DNA of 64,000 bases. It comes from Pectobacterium brasiliense. Its GTDB lineage: Bacteria; Pseudomonadota; Gammaproteobacteria; Enterobacterales; Enterobacteriaceae. Under the pieces are notes generated by a model. The model had not been told where the DNA came from. It saw only the letters and a program-made list of their open reading frames with translations, and made no database searches. The stretch spans positions 223,417 to 287,416 of the forward strand of contig NZ_JACDSF010000016.1 of assembly GCF_013449685.1 (NCBI RefSeq), given 5' to 3'. The position numbers were made by a program, and so were the translations under genes. Position 1 is the stretch's first letter. Each line of letters begins with the position of its first letter. Positions 1-10,896 of this stretch are shown here, piece by piece.

Positions 1-131
<131 letters not shown>

Positions 132-132
132 T

Positions 133-975
133 ATGTCGCAGGCAGCGCTGAATACACGCGGACGAGAGCCTGAAACCAAAGGAACACGTCGCAGTAATGG
201 AGGCCAATTGGCAGGGATGGTTTTCCTGCTGATGGTGATAGGGACGATCGTCTGGGGAAGCTGGATGGTTGTGGGGTGGATGAAAGATGCCAGCCGCTTA
301 CCGCTCTCCCGCATGGCAGTGACAGGCGAAAGGCAGTACACCACCAACGACGATATCCGTCAGGCTATTTTGTCGTTGGGGTCGCCGGGAACGTTCATGA
401 CACAGGATGTGAACGTGATCCAGCAGCAGATCGAGCGTCTGTCGTGGATAAAACAGGCTAGCGTGCGCAAGCAATGGCCTGACGAATTAAAGATTCATCT
501 GGTTGAATATGTTCCGGTAGCGCGTTGGAATGATCAGCTAATGGTTGATGCAGAAGGAAATTCGTTCAGTGTACCCGCCGAACGTATTGGCAATCGTAAG
601 ATGCCGCTGCTGTATGGCCCAGAAGGCAGTGAAGCAGAAGTGCTGGAAGGCTATCGCACAATGAATCAGACGCTGGCCGCTGAGAAGTTTACGTTAAAAA
701 TGGTGGCGATGAGTGCGCGGCATTCGTGGCAACTAGGATTAGACGATGATACTCGTCTCGAATTGGGGCGGGACGATAGGGCAAAACGTCTGCAACGCTT
801 TATCGAGCTGTATCCGCTGTTGCAGCGGCAGGCTCAGAGCGAAAACAAACGTATTAGCCATGTGGATTTGCGGTATGACAGTGGGGCCGCGATAGGTTGG
901 GCTCCAGCTTTGCTTGATCAGCAACAAGGTGATCAACAACAACACGGTGATCGGCAACGAGTTGGTCAGCACTAA
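133..975 (+). CDS. ftsQ: Cell division protein FtsQ
   Basis: Bitopic inner-membrane divisome protein that links early (FtsZ, FtsA, FtsK) and late (FtsL, FtsB, FtsW, FtsI) components. The 280 residues match the family length (276 in E. coli). A short basic cytoplasmic tail is followed by one membrane span at about residues 28-49, then the POTRA domain (about 55-125, with [14 protein letters not shown] at its start) and the beta domain. The C-terminus is Gln/Asp rich ([14 protein letters not shown]), as in other enterobacterial FtsQ. It starts one base after the ddlB stop. The 3' end lies inside a degenerate DNA repeat that continues past the stop. Confidence 0.97.
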   Translation: MSQAALNTRGREPETKGTRRSNGGQLAGMVFLLMVIGTIVWGSWMVVGWMKDASRLPLSRMAVTGERQYTTNDDIRQAILSLGSPGTFMTQDVNVIQQQIERLSWIKQASVRKQWPDELKIHLVEYVPVARWNDQLMVDAEGNSFSVPAERIGNRKMPLLYGPEGSEAEVLEGYRTMNQTLAAEKFTLKMVAMSARHSWQLGLDDDTRLELGRDDRAKRLQRFIELYPLLQRQAQSENKRISHVDLRYDSGAAIGWAPALLDQQQGDQQQHGDRQRVGQH

Positions 976-991
976 GACATTGATCAGCAAC
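915..991 (+). repeat. Degenerate TGATCAGCAAC direct repeats across the ftsQ stop
   Basis: Five copies of an 11-base unit close to TGATCAGCAAC start at 915, 930, 948, 963 and 981, so spacings alternate 15 and 18 bases. Four lie in the FtsQ Gln-rich tail and the last lies beyond the TAA at 973-975. This looks like local slippage or duplication that built the tail. No function is claimed. Confidence 0.7.
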
Positions 992-1028
992 AGAACAGTA
1001 ACCAGAAATAGGCACAGGCTAAACAACA

Positions 1029-2285
1029 ATGATCAAGTCGACGGACAGAAAACTGGTAGTTGGGCTGGAAATCGGTACAGCAAAAGTGGCTGCGCTGGTA
1101 GGGGAAGTTCTGCCCGATGGCATGGTCAACATTATTGGCGTAGGCAGTTGCCCGTCACGCGGTATGGATAAAGGCGGTGTAAACGATCTGGAATCGGTCG
1201 TTAAATGTGTTCAGCGCGCTATTGATCAGGCTGAGTTGATGGCAGACTGCCAGATCTCTTCCGTGTATCTGGCGCTCTCGGGAAAACACATCAGCTGCCA
1301 GAATGAAATAGGGATGGTGCCTATTTCAGAAGAAGAGGTTACGCAGGAGGACGTGGAAAGCGTGGTGCATACCGCTAAATCCGTGCGCGTGCGTGATGAA
1401 CATCGTGTTCTCCATGTGATTCCACAGGAGTACGCGATCGATTATCAGGAAGGGATTAAAAACCCAGTTGGCTTATCCGGCGTGCGCATGCAGGCGAAAG
1501 TCCACCTGATAACCTGCCATAACGATATGGCGAAGAATATTGTTAAAGCCGTTGAACGCTGCGGCTTAAAGGTCGACCAACTGATTTTTGCGGGACTGGC
1601 TTCCAGTTATGCGGTGCTGACAGAAGATGAACGTGAGCTGGGCGTGTGTGTTGTTGATATTGGCGGCGGTACAATGGATATCGCGGTCTATACTGGTGGC
1701 GCATTGCGACACACTAAAGTGATTCCGTATGCGGGCAATGTGGTTACCAGCGATATTGCTTACGCATTTGGTACGCCGCCGACGGATGCCGAAGCGATCA
1801 AGGTTCGTCACGGTTGTGCATTAGGCGCGATCGTTGGCAAAGATGAGAATGTGGAAGTCCCGAGCGTTGGAGGACGTCCCCCCCGCAGTCTGCAAAGACA
1901 AACATTGGCGGAAGTGATTGAACCACGTTACACCGAGTTGTTGAACTTGGTGAACGATGAACTTTTACAGTTGCAGGAGCAGTTGCGTCAACAAGGCGTG
2001 AAACATCATCTGGCAGCAGGGATTGTGCTAACGGGCGGTGCCGCGCAAATAGACGGTCTGGCGGCCTGTGCGCAGCGTGTGTTCCATACACAGGTGCGTA
2101 TTGGACAACCAATGAATATAACGGGGCTGACGGATTATGCCCAAGAGCCTTATTACTCAACGGCGGTTGGGTTGCTGCATTACGGAAAAGAATCTCATCT
2201 GGGTGGTGAGCATGAAGTCGAAAAACGTGCCTCAGTGAGCAATTGGTTCAAGAGAATCAACAGCTGGTTGAGGAAAGAATTTTAA
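1029..2285 (+). CDS. ftsA: Cell division protein FtsA
   Basis: Actin-like ATPase that tethers the FtsZ ring to the inner membrane and recruits later division proteins. It has 418 residues (420 in E. coli). Visible actin-fold elements are phosphate-1 GLEIGTAKVAALVGE near residue 13, phosphate-2 VVDIGGGTMDIAVY near 208, and the adenosine loop VLTGGAAQIDGL near 335. The 1C subdomain unique to FtsA lies about 85-160. The last 15 residues (SNWFKRINSWLRKEF) form the amphipathic membrane-targeting helix. The gene lies 53 bases after ftsQ, and ftsZ follows 68 bases downstream. Confidence 0.98.
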   Translation: MIKSTDRKLVVGLEIGTAKVAALVGEVLPDGMVNIIGVGSCPSRGMDKGGVNDLESVVKCVQRAIDQAELMADCQISSVYLALSGKHISCQNEIGMVPISEEEVTQEDVESVVHTAKSVRVRDEHRVLHVIPQEYAIDYQEGIKNPVGLSGVRMQAKVHLITCHNDMAKNIVKAVERCGLKVDQLIFAGLASSYAVLTEDERELGVCVVDIGGGTMDIAVYTGGALRHTKVIPYAGNVVTSDIAYAFGTPPTDAEAIKVRHGCALGAIVGKDENVEVPSVGGRPPRSLQRQTLAEVIEPRYTELLNLVNDELLQLQEQLRQQGVKHHLAAGIVLTGGAAQIDGLAACAQRVFHTQVRIGQPMNITGLTDYAQEPYYSTAVGLLHYGKESHLGGEHEVEKRASVSNWFKRINSWLRKEF

Positions 2286-2353
2286 TTTTATCAAAGAGAT
2301 CGCCTGGCACAGTTTTATGATCTCGCAGTTACAGGAACAAACGGAGAGAAATT

Positions 2354-3505
2354 ATGTTTGAACCAATGGAATTAACCAACGACGCGGTGATTAAAGTCAT
2401 CGGCGTCGGTGGCGGCGGTGGTAATGCCGTCGAACACATGGTGCGTGAGCGCATCGAAGGCGTCGAGTTCTTCGCGGTCAACACGGATGCGCAAGCATTA
2501 CGCAAAACGGCTGTGGGCCAGACGATTCAGATCGGCAGTGGCATCACGAAAGGTCTGGGTGCAGGCGCTAACCCTGAAGTCGGCCGTAATTCTGCTGAAG
2601 AAGATCGTGAAGCACTGCGTTCAGCACTGGAAGGTGCAGACATGGTGTTTATCGCCGCAGGTATGGGCGGTGGTACAGGTACAGGGGCTGCGCCGGTTGT
2701 TGCCGAAGTCGCAAAAGACCTGGGCATTCTGACCGTCGCTGTGGTGACCAAGCCTTTCAACTTTGAAGGCAAAAAACGTATGGCGTTTGCAGAGCAGGGT
2801 ATCGCCGAGCTGTCTAAGCACGTCGACTCGCTGATCACTATTCCAAACGACAAGCTGCTGAAAGTGCTGGGACGCGGTATTTCCCTGTTGGATGCATTTG
2901 GTGCAGCAAACGATGTACTGAAAGGCGCGGTGCAAGGTATTGCTGAGCTGATCACGCGTCCAGGCCTGATGAACGTCGACTTTGCAGACGTGCGTACCGT
3001 GATGTCCGAAATGGGTTATGCCATGATGGGATCCGGTGTTGCGCGTGGTGAAGACCGTGCAGAAGAAGCGGCTGAAATGGCGATCTCCAGCCCGCTGCTG
3101 GAAGATATCGATCTGTCCGGCGCACGTGGCGTGTTGGTCAACATCACGGCGGGCTTTGATCTGCGTCTGGATGAGTTCGAGACGGTTGGTAACACCATCC
3201 GTGCATTCGCGTCTGATAATGCGACAGTCGTAATCGGGACGTCGCTTGACCCGGAAATGAATGATGAACTACGTGTCACGGTTGTTGCGACGGGTATCGG
3301 CATGGACAAGCGTCCTGAGATTACGCTGGTGACGAACAAGCAGGCCAGCCAGCCTGTGATGGATCATCGTTATCAGCAACACGGTATGACGCCACTGGCG
3401 CAGGAAAAACCGGCTGCTAAAGTGGTTAACGACCAGAATCCGCAGACGAATAAAGAGCCGGATTATCTGGATATCCCAGCGTTTCTGCGTAAGCAGGCAG
3501 ACTAA
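2354..3505 (+). CDS. ftsZ: Cell division GTPase FtsZ
   Basis: Tubulin-like GTPase that polymerises into the cytokinetic Z-ring at midcell. It has 383 residues, the family length in enterics. The nucleotide-binding N-domain shows [15 protein letters not shown] near residue 15 and the tubulin signature [14 protein letters not shown] near 105. The T7 loop ([11 protein letters not shown], near 205) supplies the catalytic aspartates. A variable linker leads to the conserved C-terminal peptide [14 protein letters not shown], which binds FtsA, ZipA and MinC. The ribosome site GGAGAGAAATT precedes the ATG. Confidence 0.99.
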   Translation: MFEPMELTNDAVIKVIGVGGGGGNAVEHMVRERIEGVEFFAVNTDAQALRKTAVGQTIQIGSGITKGLGAGANPEVGRNSAEEDREALRSALEGADMVFIAAGMGGGTGTGAAPVVAEVAKDLGILTVAVVTKPFNFEGKKRMAFAEQGIAELSKHVDSLITIPNDKLLKVLGRGISLLDAFGAANDVLKGAVQGIAELITRPGLMNVDFADVRTVMSEMGYAMMGSGVARGEDRAEEAAEMAISSPLLEDIDLSGARGVLVNITAGFDLRLDEFETVGNTIRAFASDNATVVIGTSLDPEMNDELRVTVVATGIGMDKRPEITLVTNKQASQPVMDHRYQQHGMTPLAQEKPAAKVVNDQNPQTNKEPDYLDIPAFLRKQAD

Positions 3506-3544
3506 TTTGCTGCCAGATAACGTTGGAATCTCCGCTCTTTGTGC

Positions 3545-4527
<983 letters not shown>

Positions 4528-4545
4528 CGCTTGAACGTGAAGTAA

Positions 4546-5073
4546 TCATTTCTTATTACGACTGGTTTTATTGGTACTCTCTCCGGCCAATGAAGCCAGT
4601 CGTTCTAATATCTTTCTGAGTTTTTCCGGGCTGTTGCCTGCTAACGTCCTCAATGTCTCCGCACTTTGTTCACTCAACTGACGCAACGGTTTGTCATCGG
4701 TATTTTCCGTCGGTGTAATGTCATTATTTTTCACGATTTCATGCCCTTTTGCGGCAAGCGTTGGATTAATCCTGATGTCGATTGAAGCCAATGATGGTAG
4801 TATTTGTGCGCGTAATGCAGAGAGCAGCGCAGGTTGTTCGTAACGTAACCGCATCAGCCAACTGGCGTTGGCGGTTTCCAGTATCAGTAAACCTTGCCGG
4901 TAATTAGCGACGCGGCACCATGGGTGCAACGGTGCAGGCAGTAACCCGCGTACGGCACGGTTGAGTTTTAATAAGGCGATAGCGCGCTGTTGCACATCTT
5001 GTAGCGGGCCTTTACCCGACATGGATGCGCTATCAAACAGAAATTCCAGTGATTGTGGGCGGCTATCACGCAT
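4546..5073 (-). CDS. dciA: DciA-like DUF721 protein (replicative helicase-loader family)
   Basis: The chosen ATG (MRDSRPQSLEFLFD) gives 175 residues and has AGG upstream. The open frame extends further 5', but that part overlaps secM and is not protein-like. Residues about 30-110 form the KH-like DUF721 domain: conserved VRGLLPAPLHPWCRVANYRQ, then LILETANASWLMRLRYEQP and SIDIRINP. The polar C-terminal 60 residues look disordered. DciA is the ancestral bacterial loader or operator of DnaB helicase; E. coli lost it in favour of phage-derived DnaC. The start codon is only 26 bases from the divergent secM start, so the two promoters must overlap. The function here is inferred from the family. Confidence 0.8.
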   Translation of the reverse strand: MRDSRPQSLEFLFDSASMSGKGPLQDVQQRAIALLKLNRAVRGLLPAPLHPWCRVANYRQGLLILETANASWLMRLRYEQPALLSALRAQILPSLASIDIRINPTLAAKGHEIVKNNDITPTENTDDKPLRQLSEQSAETLRTLAGNSPEKLRKILERLASLAGESTNKTSRNKK

Positions 5074-5099
5074 AGACCTGGCTCCGGTGGATGTTACTC

Positions 5100-5615
5100 G
5101 TGATTGGTATTCTAAATCGTTGGCGACAATTTGGCAGACGTTATTTCTGGCCGCATCTCTTATTAGGGATGGTCGCGGCGAGTCTTGGCCTGCCGACAAG
5201 CCTGAACGACTCACAGGATATCGCCTCACTCCCTAATTCAAGCTCCAGCGTGAGTCGCCAGAATCACGTCTCGCTGAACCTTACCGATCTGGTCGCGCTG
5301 AAGGAAGCGCATCGGCGCTCGTCCTACAGCGTTGATTATTGGCATCAGCATGCGATTCGCACGGTAATCCGTCATCTTTCTTTTGCGTTGACGACGCCAC
5401 AGACGGCCAGTGCCGAGCAGGTTGACGATCTTCAACCTCATTCTTTGGTTTTGCTGGATACGCTAAATGCGTTGCTGACGCAGGATTCCCAGTATCCCTT
5501 TGTGATCTCCCCCCATGCTGGGCGTGTCACTTTTTATCCTCAGGCACACCATCAAATCGGCGTCTGGCTTGCCCAAATCCGCGGCATCCGCGCAGGGCCC
5601 TCTCTTTTCAGCTGA
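5100..5615 (+). CDS. secM: Secretion monitor SecM (translation-arrest peptide)
   Basis: Secreted regulatory peptide that stalls its own translation to expose the secA ribosome site when export is limiting. GTG at 5100 is preferred over the in-frame ATG at 5091: a GGTGG site (5086-5090) lies 9 bases upstream of GTG and abuts the ATG, and MIGILNRWRQFG then aligns with E. coli SecM and gives 171 residues (170 in E. coli). An extended signal sequence (RRYFWPHLLLGMVAASLG) is followed by the conserved SVDYWHQHAIRTVIRHLSFA. The arrest segment at 5550-5600 ends in GIRAGP, with Trp kept at the position of E. coli W155. The residues matching F150 and I156 are His and Leu. Confidence 0.93.
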   Translation: MIGILNRWRQFGRRYFWPHLLLGMVAASLGLPTSLNDSQDIASLPNSSSSVSRQNHVSLNLTDLVALKEAHRRSSYSVDYWHQHAIRTVIRHLSFALTTPQTASAEQVDDLQPHSLVLLDTLNALLTQDSQYPFVISPHAGRVTFYPQAHHQIGVWLAQIRGIRAGPSLFS

Positions 5616-5659
5616 ACGTGTAGTGGATAATTAGCTGAAGAAATTTCTCTCGTTTTTTG

Positions 5660-5677
5660 CTGAGTTTCTCAGTTTTT
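5660..5677 (+). terminator. Terminator-like hairpin between secM and secA
   Basis: CTGAG (5660-5664), a three-base loop and CTCAG (5668-5672) are followed by five T. The stem is short, so termination would be weak or partial. Upstream, TTCAGCT (5607-5613) can pair with AGCTGAA (5633-5639). In E. coli this gap forms the stem-loop that hides the secA ribosome site, so these elements are more likely part of that switch than a true terminator. Confidence 0.35.
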
Positions 5678-5727
5678 CGATGTTGTGTTGCCACTGGATA
5701 CGTGGCACTTGTGAGATTAAAACTATT

Positions 5728-8430
5728 ATGGTCATGAATATCCTAACCAAAATTTTTGGTAGCCGTAACGATCGTACGCTGCGTCGTATGCGTAAAAATG
5801 TTGATGTCATTGGTCGTTTAGAACCAGAAATGGAAAAACTTTCAGATGAGGAACTGCAAGCGAAAACGCAGGAGTTCCGTGCCCGTCTGGAAAAAGGTGA
5901 GACGCTGGAGAACCTGCTGCCGGAAGCCTTCGCGGTAGTCCGTGAATCCAGTAAGCGTGTCTTTGGTATGCGTCACTTCGACGTGCAGCTTATCGGCGGT
6001 ATGGTACTGAACGAGCGTTGCATCGCGGAGATGCGTACTGGTGAAGGTAAAACGCTGACGGCAACACTGCCTGCGTACCTGAATGCGCTGACTGGCCGTG
6101 GTGTACACGTAGTTACTGTGAACGATTATCTGGCACAGCGTGATGCCGAAAATAACCGTCCGTTGTTTGAATTCCTTGGCATGAGTGTCGGTATCAACCT
6201 GCCGGGAATGCCTGCTCCAGCGAAGCGTGAAGCCTATGCGGCAGACATCACTTACGGTACCAATAACGAATACGGTTTTGACTACCTGCGTGACAACATG
6301 GCGTTCAGCCCGGAAGAGCGCGTGCAGCGTAAATTATACTACGCGCTGGTGGATGAGGTTGACTCCATCCTGATCGATGAAGCACGTACGCCGCTGATCA
6401 TTTCCGGTCCGGCTGAAGACAGCTCTGAGCTTTATATCAGCGTCAATAAAATCATCCCTCACCTGATCCGTCAGGAGAAAGAAGATTCGGATACCTTCCA
6501 TGGTGAAGGCCACTTCTCTGTTGATGAGAAAGCGCGTCAGGTTAACCTCACCGAGCGTGGTCTGGTTCTGGTAGAAGAACTGCTGGTGAAAGAAGGCATT
6601 ATGGAAGAGGGAGAGTCACTGTACTCTCCGACCAACATTATGCTGATGCACCATGTGACCGCTGCGCTGCGTGCGCACGTGTTGTTTACCCGCGATGTCG
6701 ATTACATTGTGAAAGACGGTGAAGTCATCATCGTTGACGAACACACAGGCCGTACCATGCAGGGGCGTCGCTGGTCTGATGGTCTGCATCAGGCTGTGGA
6801 AGCGAAAGAGAAGGTGGCCATTCAGAATGAAAACCAAACATTGGCTTCCATTACCTTCCAGAATTACTTCCGCCTGTATGAAAAACTGGCAGGTATGACC
6901 GGTACGGCAGATACCGAAGCGTTCGAATTCAGCTCCATCTATAAGCTGGATACGATTGTAGTGCCGACTAACCGTCCGATGATTCGTAAAGACTTGCCTG
7001 ACCTGGTCTACATGACCGAGCAGGAAAAAATTGATGCCATCATTGAAGATATCAAAGATCGCTCTGTAAAAGGCCAGCCTATTCTGGTCGGTACGATCTC
7101 TATTGAGAAATCAGAGGTGGTTTCTCAGGCGCTGGAAAAAGCGGGCATCAAACACAATGTGTTGAATGCGAAATTCCACGCCATGGAAGCGGACATTGTT
7201 GCACAGGCGGGTCAGTCTGGTGCGGTCACCATCGCGACCAACATGGCCGGTCGTGGTACGGACATCGTATTGGGCGGTAGCTGGCAGGCCGAAGTCGCCC
7301 ATCTGGAAAACCCAGATGACGCGCAAATTGCAGAAATCAAAGCAGCCTGGAAAGTACGCCATGATGCGGTACTGGCTGCGGGGGGCTTGCACATTATCGG
7401 TACAGAGCGTCATGAATCTCGCCGTATCGATAACCAGTTGCGTGGTCGTTCCGGTCGCCAGGGGGATGCGGGGTCATCACGCTTCTATCTGTCGATGGAA
7501 GATGCGCTGATGCGTATTTTTGCCTCCGATCGTGTTTCTAATATGATGCGTAAACTGGGTATGAAACCGGGCGAAGCGATTGAGCACCCGTGGGTCACCA
7601 AGGCAATTGCTAACGCACAGCGTAAAGTGGAAAGCCGCAACTTTGATATTCGTAAACAGCTGCTGGAATACGATGATGTGGCGAACGACCAACGTCGTGC
7701 GATCTACACACAGCGTAACGAACTGCTGGACGTGTCCGATATCAGCGAAACTATCACCAGTATTCGTGAAGATGTGTTTAAAGCGACCATCGACAGCTAT
7801 ATTCCACCGGAATCTCTGGAAGAAATGTGGGATACGGAAGGTCTGGAACAGCGCCTGAAGAACGACTTCGATCTGGATATGCCTATCAAGGCGTGGCTGG
7901 ATAAAGAGCCTGAGCTGCACGAAGAAACACTGCGTGAGCGTATTTTCCAGCAGGCGCTTGAGGTTTACCATCGCAAAGAAGAAGTGGTTGGCGCTGAAGT
8001 CATGCGCAACTTCGAGAAAGGCGTGATGTTGCAGACGCTGGATTCCTTGTGGAAAGAGCATCTGGCTGCAATGGATTACCTGCGTCAGGGCATTCATCTG
8101 CGTGGCTATGCACAGAAAGATCCGAAGCAAGAATATAAGCGTGAATCGTTCTCTATGTTTGCCGCGATGCTGGAATCACTGAAATATGAAGTGATCAGTA
8201 CGCTTAGCAAAGTTCAGGTGAGAATGCCGGAAGAAATTGAAGCGCTGGAGCAGCAACGCCGCGAAGAAGCTGAGCGTTTGGCACAGCAGCAACAGTTTAG
8301 CCATCAGGAAGAAGATAGCCTTAACACCGGTTCTCCGGCGCAGGCAGATCGTAAAATTGGACGTAACGACCCTTGTCCATGTGGTTCAGGCAAGAAATAT
8401 AAGCAGTGCCACGGTCGCTTACAGAAATAG
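5728..8430 (+). CDS. secA: Protein translocase motor ATPase SecA
   Basis: Peripheral membrane ATPase that drives preproteins through SecYEG. ATG at 5728 gives [20 protein letters not shown], aligned with the E. coli start, and 900 residues (901 in E. coli). The upstream in-frame ATG at 5680 adds an unrelated extension. The DEAD motor shows Walker A MRTGEGKT (about 102-109) and Walker [17 protein letters not shown] (about 207-222). The second NBD has [14 protein letters not shown] and [19 protein letters not shown]. The helical scaffold and wing domains follow. The C-terminal [13 protein letters not shown] binds zinc and SecB. Expression is presumably coupled to SecM arrest. Confidence 0.99.
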   Translation: MVMNILTKIFGSRNDRTLRRMRKNVDVIGRLEPEMEKLSDEELQAKTQEFRARLEKGETLENLLPEAFAVVRESSKRVFGMRHFDVQLIGGMVLNERCIAEMRTGEGKTLTATLPAYLNALTGRGVHVVTVNDYLAQRDAENNRPLFEFLGMSVGINLPGMPAPAKREAYAADITYGTNNEYGFDYLRDNMAFSPEERVQRKLYYALVDEVDSILIDEARTPLIISGPAEDSSELYISVNKIIPHLIRQEKEDSDTFHGEGHFSVDEKARQVNLTERGLVLVEELLVKEGIMEEGESLYSPTNIMLMHHVTAALRAHVLFTRDVDYIVKDGEVIIVDEHTGRTMQGRRWSDGLHQAVEAKEKVAIQNENQTLASITFQNYFRLYEKLAGMTGTADTEAFEFSSIYKLDTIVVPTNRPMIRKDLPDLVYMTEQEKIDAIIEDIKDRSVKGQPILVGTISIEKSEVVSQALEKAGIKHNVLNAKFHAMEADIVAQAGQSGAVTIATNMAGRGTDIVLGGSWQAEVAHLENPDDAQIAEIKAAWKVRHDAVLAAGGLHIIGTERHESRRIDNQLRGRSGRQGDAGSSRFYLSMEDALMRIFASDRVSNMMRKLGMKPGEAIEHPWVTKAIANAQRKVESRNFDIRKQLLEYDDVANDQRRAIYTQRNELLDVSDISETITSIREDVFKATIDSYIPPESLEEMWDTEGLEQRLKNDFDLDMPIKAWLDKEPELHEETLRERIFQQALEVYHRKEEVVGAEVMRNFEKGVMLQTLDSLWKEHLAAMDYLRQGIHLRGYAQKDPKQEYKRESFSMFAAMLESLKYEVISTLSKVQVRMPEEIEALEQQRREEAERLAQQQQFSHQEEDSLNTGSPAQADRKIGRNDPCPCGSGKKYKQCHGRLQK

Positions 8431-8468
8431 TGGAACTGCTGATCCAGTGATGAGTATGTGATAAGTAC

Positions 8469-8492
8469 AAGGGCGGTCATTGACCGCCTTTT
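8469..8492 (+). terminator. Rho-independent terminator after secA
   Basis: GGCGGTCA (8472-8479) pairs with TGACCGCC (8481-8488; effective loop about 5 bases), followed by a T-run. It lies between the secA stop and the mutT ribosome site (AGGAAG), so most secA transcripts would end here. Confidence 0.7.
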
Positions 8493-8520
8493 ACTTGATA
8501 AGAATCTGATAGGAAGTGTC

Positions 8521-8916
8521 ATGACGCAAAAACAGTTATCCGTCGCGGTCGGCATCATCCGCAATGCGGAACAGCAATATTTCATTGCTCGCCGCCCTGA
8601 TGGCGTTCATATGGCAGGGATGTGGGAATTTCCCGGCGGTAAAGTTGAAGAAGGTGAAACGCCAGAGCAGGCGCTGATTCGTGAACTGCGTGAAGAAACG
8701 GGCATCGAAGCGAGCGTACCACAGCCGCTAAACGACAAAACGTTTTCTACGTCGGAGAGAATCATCACACTTCATTTCTTTCTGGTTGAAACGTGGCAGG
8801 GGGAACCCTATGGTCGGGAAGGTCAGGAGTCTCGCTGGGTGGGCGTAGAAGAACTACGTGAGGAAGCGTTTCCGCCAGCGAATGCGGAGATGATCCGCTG
8901 GCTGAAATCGCTTTAA
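8521..8916 (+). CDS. mutT: 8-oxo-dGTP diphosphatase MutT
   Basis: Nudix hydrolase that removes 8-oxo-dGTP and 8-oxo-GTP from the nucleotide pool and so prevents A:T to C:G transversions. The ATG at 8521 (MTQKQLSVAVGIIRN), behind AGGAAG, gives 131 residues (129 in E. coli). The open frame extends 21 codons upstream without family similarity. The Nudix box GGKVEEGETPEQALIRELRE continues into ETGIE (about 37-60), with the Mg2+-binding REXXEE glutamates intact. The N-terminal AVGIIRNAEQQYFIARRP matches the MutT substrate-binding strand. It follows secA as in E. coli. Confidence 0.96.
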   Translation: MTQKQLSVAVGIIRNAEQQYFIARRPDGVHMAGMWEFPGGKVEEGETPEQALIRELREETGIEASVPQPLNDKTFSTSERIITLHFFLVETWQGEPYGREGQESRWVGVEELREEAFPPANAEMIRWLKSL

Positions 8917-8980
8917 TCTGGCTTTACTTTTTCCTGTCTTAAAGCCCCTGCCTTCAAACTATCGTGGCGAAACGTGGCCG

Positions 8981-9175
8981 TTAGCGCGTTTCGCTCCAGT
9001 CTTCGCTATCAGAAACCATATCATCACTTGGAATGCGCTTTTCTTCATCAGCCCATTCCCCCAAATCGATGAGCTGACAACGTTTGCTGCAAAATGGGCG
9101 ATAGAGGCTGGTTTCCTCCCAGATGACTGCCTGCTTGCAAGTTGGGCACTTTACGGTCGTAATTTCTGCTGTCAT
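8981..9175 (-). CDS. yacG: DNA gyrase inhibitor YacG (zinc-ribbon protein)
   Basis: Small zinc protein of 64 residues (65 in E. coli) that binds GyrB and inhibits gyrase. The zinc ribbon is CPTCK (residues 10-14) and CSKRC (29-33), followed by the family signature [16 protein letters not shown]. The acidic C-terminus ([14 protein letters not shown]) is also typical. It is the last gene of the minus-strand run coaE-zapD-yacG, 56 bases after zapD. Confidence 0.95.
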   Translation of the reverse strand: MTAEITTVKCPTCKQAVIWEETSLYRPFCSKRCQLIDLGEWADEEKRIPSDDMVSDSEDWSETR

Positions 9176-9231
9176 AAGATTCTTTTCACTCTATTTGGTA
9201 CTTAACATATTTTTGTCTGTCGGGGCTGAGT

Positions 9232-9984
9232 CTAGCAGCAGGCCAGTTCAAAGGTTAAACGCGGAGGAGTGTGGCCGTGTTCGCTATCTAATGGCAGGAA
9301 ACGGATGGCATAGCGCGTCTTATGGCCGGATATCTGCGGATAGAGCTGATGTACCTGCTCAAGGCGCAAACGTAGCAGATCAGCATCGGAGGCATTGTCC
9401 TGGAAAAAACCGTTCAGGCTGGTCTGTGAGCGGAACGTGCCAGAATGGCGGATCAGTTCCAGGATCATATCCAAGTTTTGTTTGAGCGGTGATAAGGAAT
9501 TAAGCCAGCCGGAAACCAATTTCTCACGCAGTTCCTGAGGCTGATGCAGCCAGCTATGCAACGTGGGCAGATCGAAACTACAGCACCCGCCGGGAATACC
9601 AAGCCGCTGGCGTACCATGCCAATCAAGCGATCTTCCCGTAAGAATTGCCCCATTCGTGGTGCGGCCATCAACGTACTGGCCAGATCTTTCAACTGGCGC
9701 CTCAACGTATGGATGCGTTCCATGTCAACGCCCGGTACATCACTCCATTGCAGCAGTTTTTGCTGTTGCCGCTCCAGTTCTTTCAGTAGCTCGGTACGGA
9801 CATCTCCACGTTCTAACACATCGAGCAGTTCAGCGATAGCACGAAAAAATGTTAGAGCACCTCCCATATCGGTCAGGGAGTGGTTTTGATGTAACTGCTG
9901 CAATAATGATTCGATACGCAACCAGGTACGTGTTTTTTCGTTCAGCGGGTATTCGAATAAAATCGTTGAGGGGGCGTCACTCAT
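9232..9984 (-). CDS. zapD: Cell division protein ZapD (FtsZ-bundling, YacF)
   Basis: Cytoplasmic FtsZ-associated protein that cross-links and stabilises Z-ring filaments. It has 250 residues (247 in E. coli). The N-terminus [20 protein letters not shown] and the internal [16 protein letters not shown] and [11 protein letters not shown] are family hallmarks. It is almost all helix apart from a C-terminal beta part ([13 protein letters not shown]). The start overlaps the end of coaE by 8 bases, so translation is probably coupled. Confidence 0.96.
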   Translation of the reverse strand: MSDAPSTILFEYPLNEKTRTWLRIESLLQQLHQNHSLTDMGGALTFFRAIAELLDVLERGDVRTELLKELERQQQKLLQWSDVPGVDMERIHTLRRQLKDLASTLMAAPRMGQFLREDRLIGMVRQRLGIPGGCCSFDLPTLHSWLHQPQELREKLVSGWLNSLSPLKQNLDMILELIRHSGTFRSQTSLNGFFQDNASDADLLRLRLEQVHQLYPQISGHKTRYAIRFLPLDSEHGHTPPRLTFELACC

Positions 9985-10603
9985 TCTTAGTCATCCTGTC
10001 GGCTGCGGAGGCGGCAAGCTCCAGGTACTGGCGGTGTAATTCCGCAACCTGTGGAGCCAGCTCGTTTGGGCAGCGACTGTTATCAATAATATCATCGGCA
10101 TAAGCCAGGCGCTGTTCTCGGGTAGCCTGTGCTGCCAGTATATTTTCTGCTTGTTGCTGGCTGATGCCATCACGGACCAGCGTTCGTGCAAGCTGTGTTT
10201 TTTTGTCTACATCAACGACCAGAATACGCTGTGCCCGCTGCTGTAAACTATTCTCCACCAGTAAAGGGACGACCCACAGAATGTACGGTGCGGATGCAGC
10301 CTGAAACTGAGCCTGTGTTTCTTGGTGGATCAACGGATGGAGTAAATTATTCAGCCACTGTTTTTCCTCTGGTGAGGAAAAAATCCGCTGGCGTAGTGCG
10401 GCACGGTTCAATGAACCATCAGTATTAAGCATAGCGTCGCCAAACCGGAGCCTGATGGCATCCAGTGCGGGTTCCCCAGGCTCGACTACCTGACGCGCGA
10501 TGATATCCGCATCAACGATGGTGGCCCCTAATTTGGCAAATTCATCGGCTACGGTGCTTTTTCCGCTGCCGATACCGCCTGTTAAGGCTACGATGTATGT
10601 CAT
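9977..10603 (-). CDS. coaE: Dephospho-CoA kinase CoaE
   Basis: Last enzyme of coenzyme A synthesis: phosphorylates the 3'-OH of dephospho-CoA with ATP in the cytoplasm. It has 208 residues (206 in E. coli). The P-loop GGIGSGKST is at residues 9-17. [13 protein letters not shown] (about 32-44) forms the CoA-binding region, and HPLIHQETQ and VVPLLVEN are conserved family segments. First gene of the coaE-zapD-yacG operon; the start codon faces away from the guaC remnant. Confidence 0.97.
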   Translation of the reverse strand: MTYIVALTGGIGSGKSTVADEFAKLGATIVDADIIARQVVEPGEPALDAIRLRFGDAMLNTDGSLNRAALRQRIFSSPEEKQWLNNLLHPLIHQETQAQFQAASAPYILWVVPLLVENSLQQRAQRILVVDVDKKTQLARTLVRDGISQQQAENILAAQATREQRLAYADDIIDNSRCPNELAPQVAELHRQYLELAASAADRMTKNE

Positions 10604-10896
10604 TGCACCCGTGTTGAAAAGTTAACATTTCTACTATTTTCAAGGCTGAGGAATATCTTCCCGCCCTCTGAGGTCAATCAGGTATCAACCGCAGTGTGCT
10701 TCACGTTATCACTTTGTTGGGTGATAGGTAAATTTCTCTGATTTTATCCCAAATAAAGTGAAAATCGCAGTCTTGCCGCAGGATTATTCCTGCGTACGAT
10801 AACGTCACTGGTAAAGGGCTATTATTTTTTCAGAAATAATTATGCTCAGTAACGATGCTGAGTATGCCGCCGTTCCTAACCAGGAACTCGAACCTC
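10604..10896. other. coaE-guaC intergenic region with a hairpin
   Basis: About 290 bases with no credible gene. It carries the minus-strand coaE promoter and the old guaC leader. A 7-base stem with a 4-base loop (CGCAGGA / TCCTGCG, 10777-10794) and a CTCAG/CTGAG dyad around 10843-10861 are the only structures seen. No purine-repressor site was convincing. Confidence 0.4.

Noticed and set aside
7477..8130. Antisense frame opposite secA (217 codons)
   Set aside because: Shadow of the highly biased secA coding strand, rich in Phe/His/Gln; no start context.
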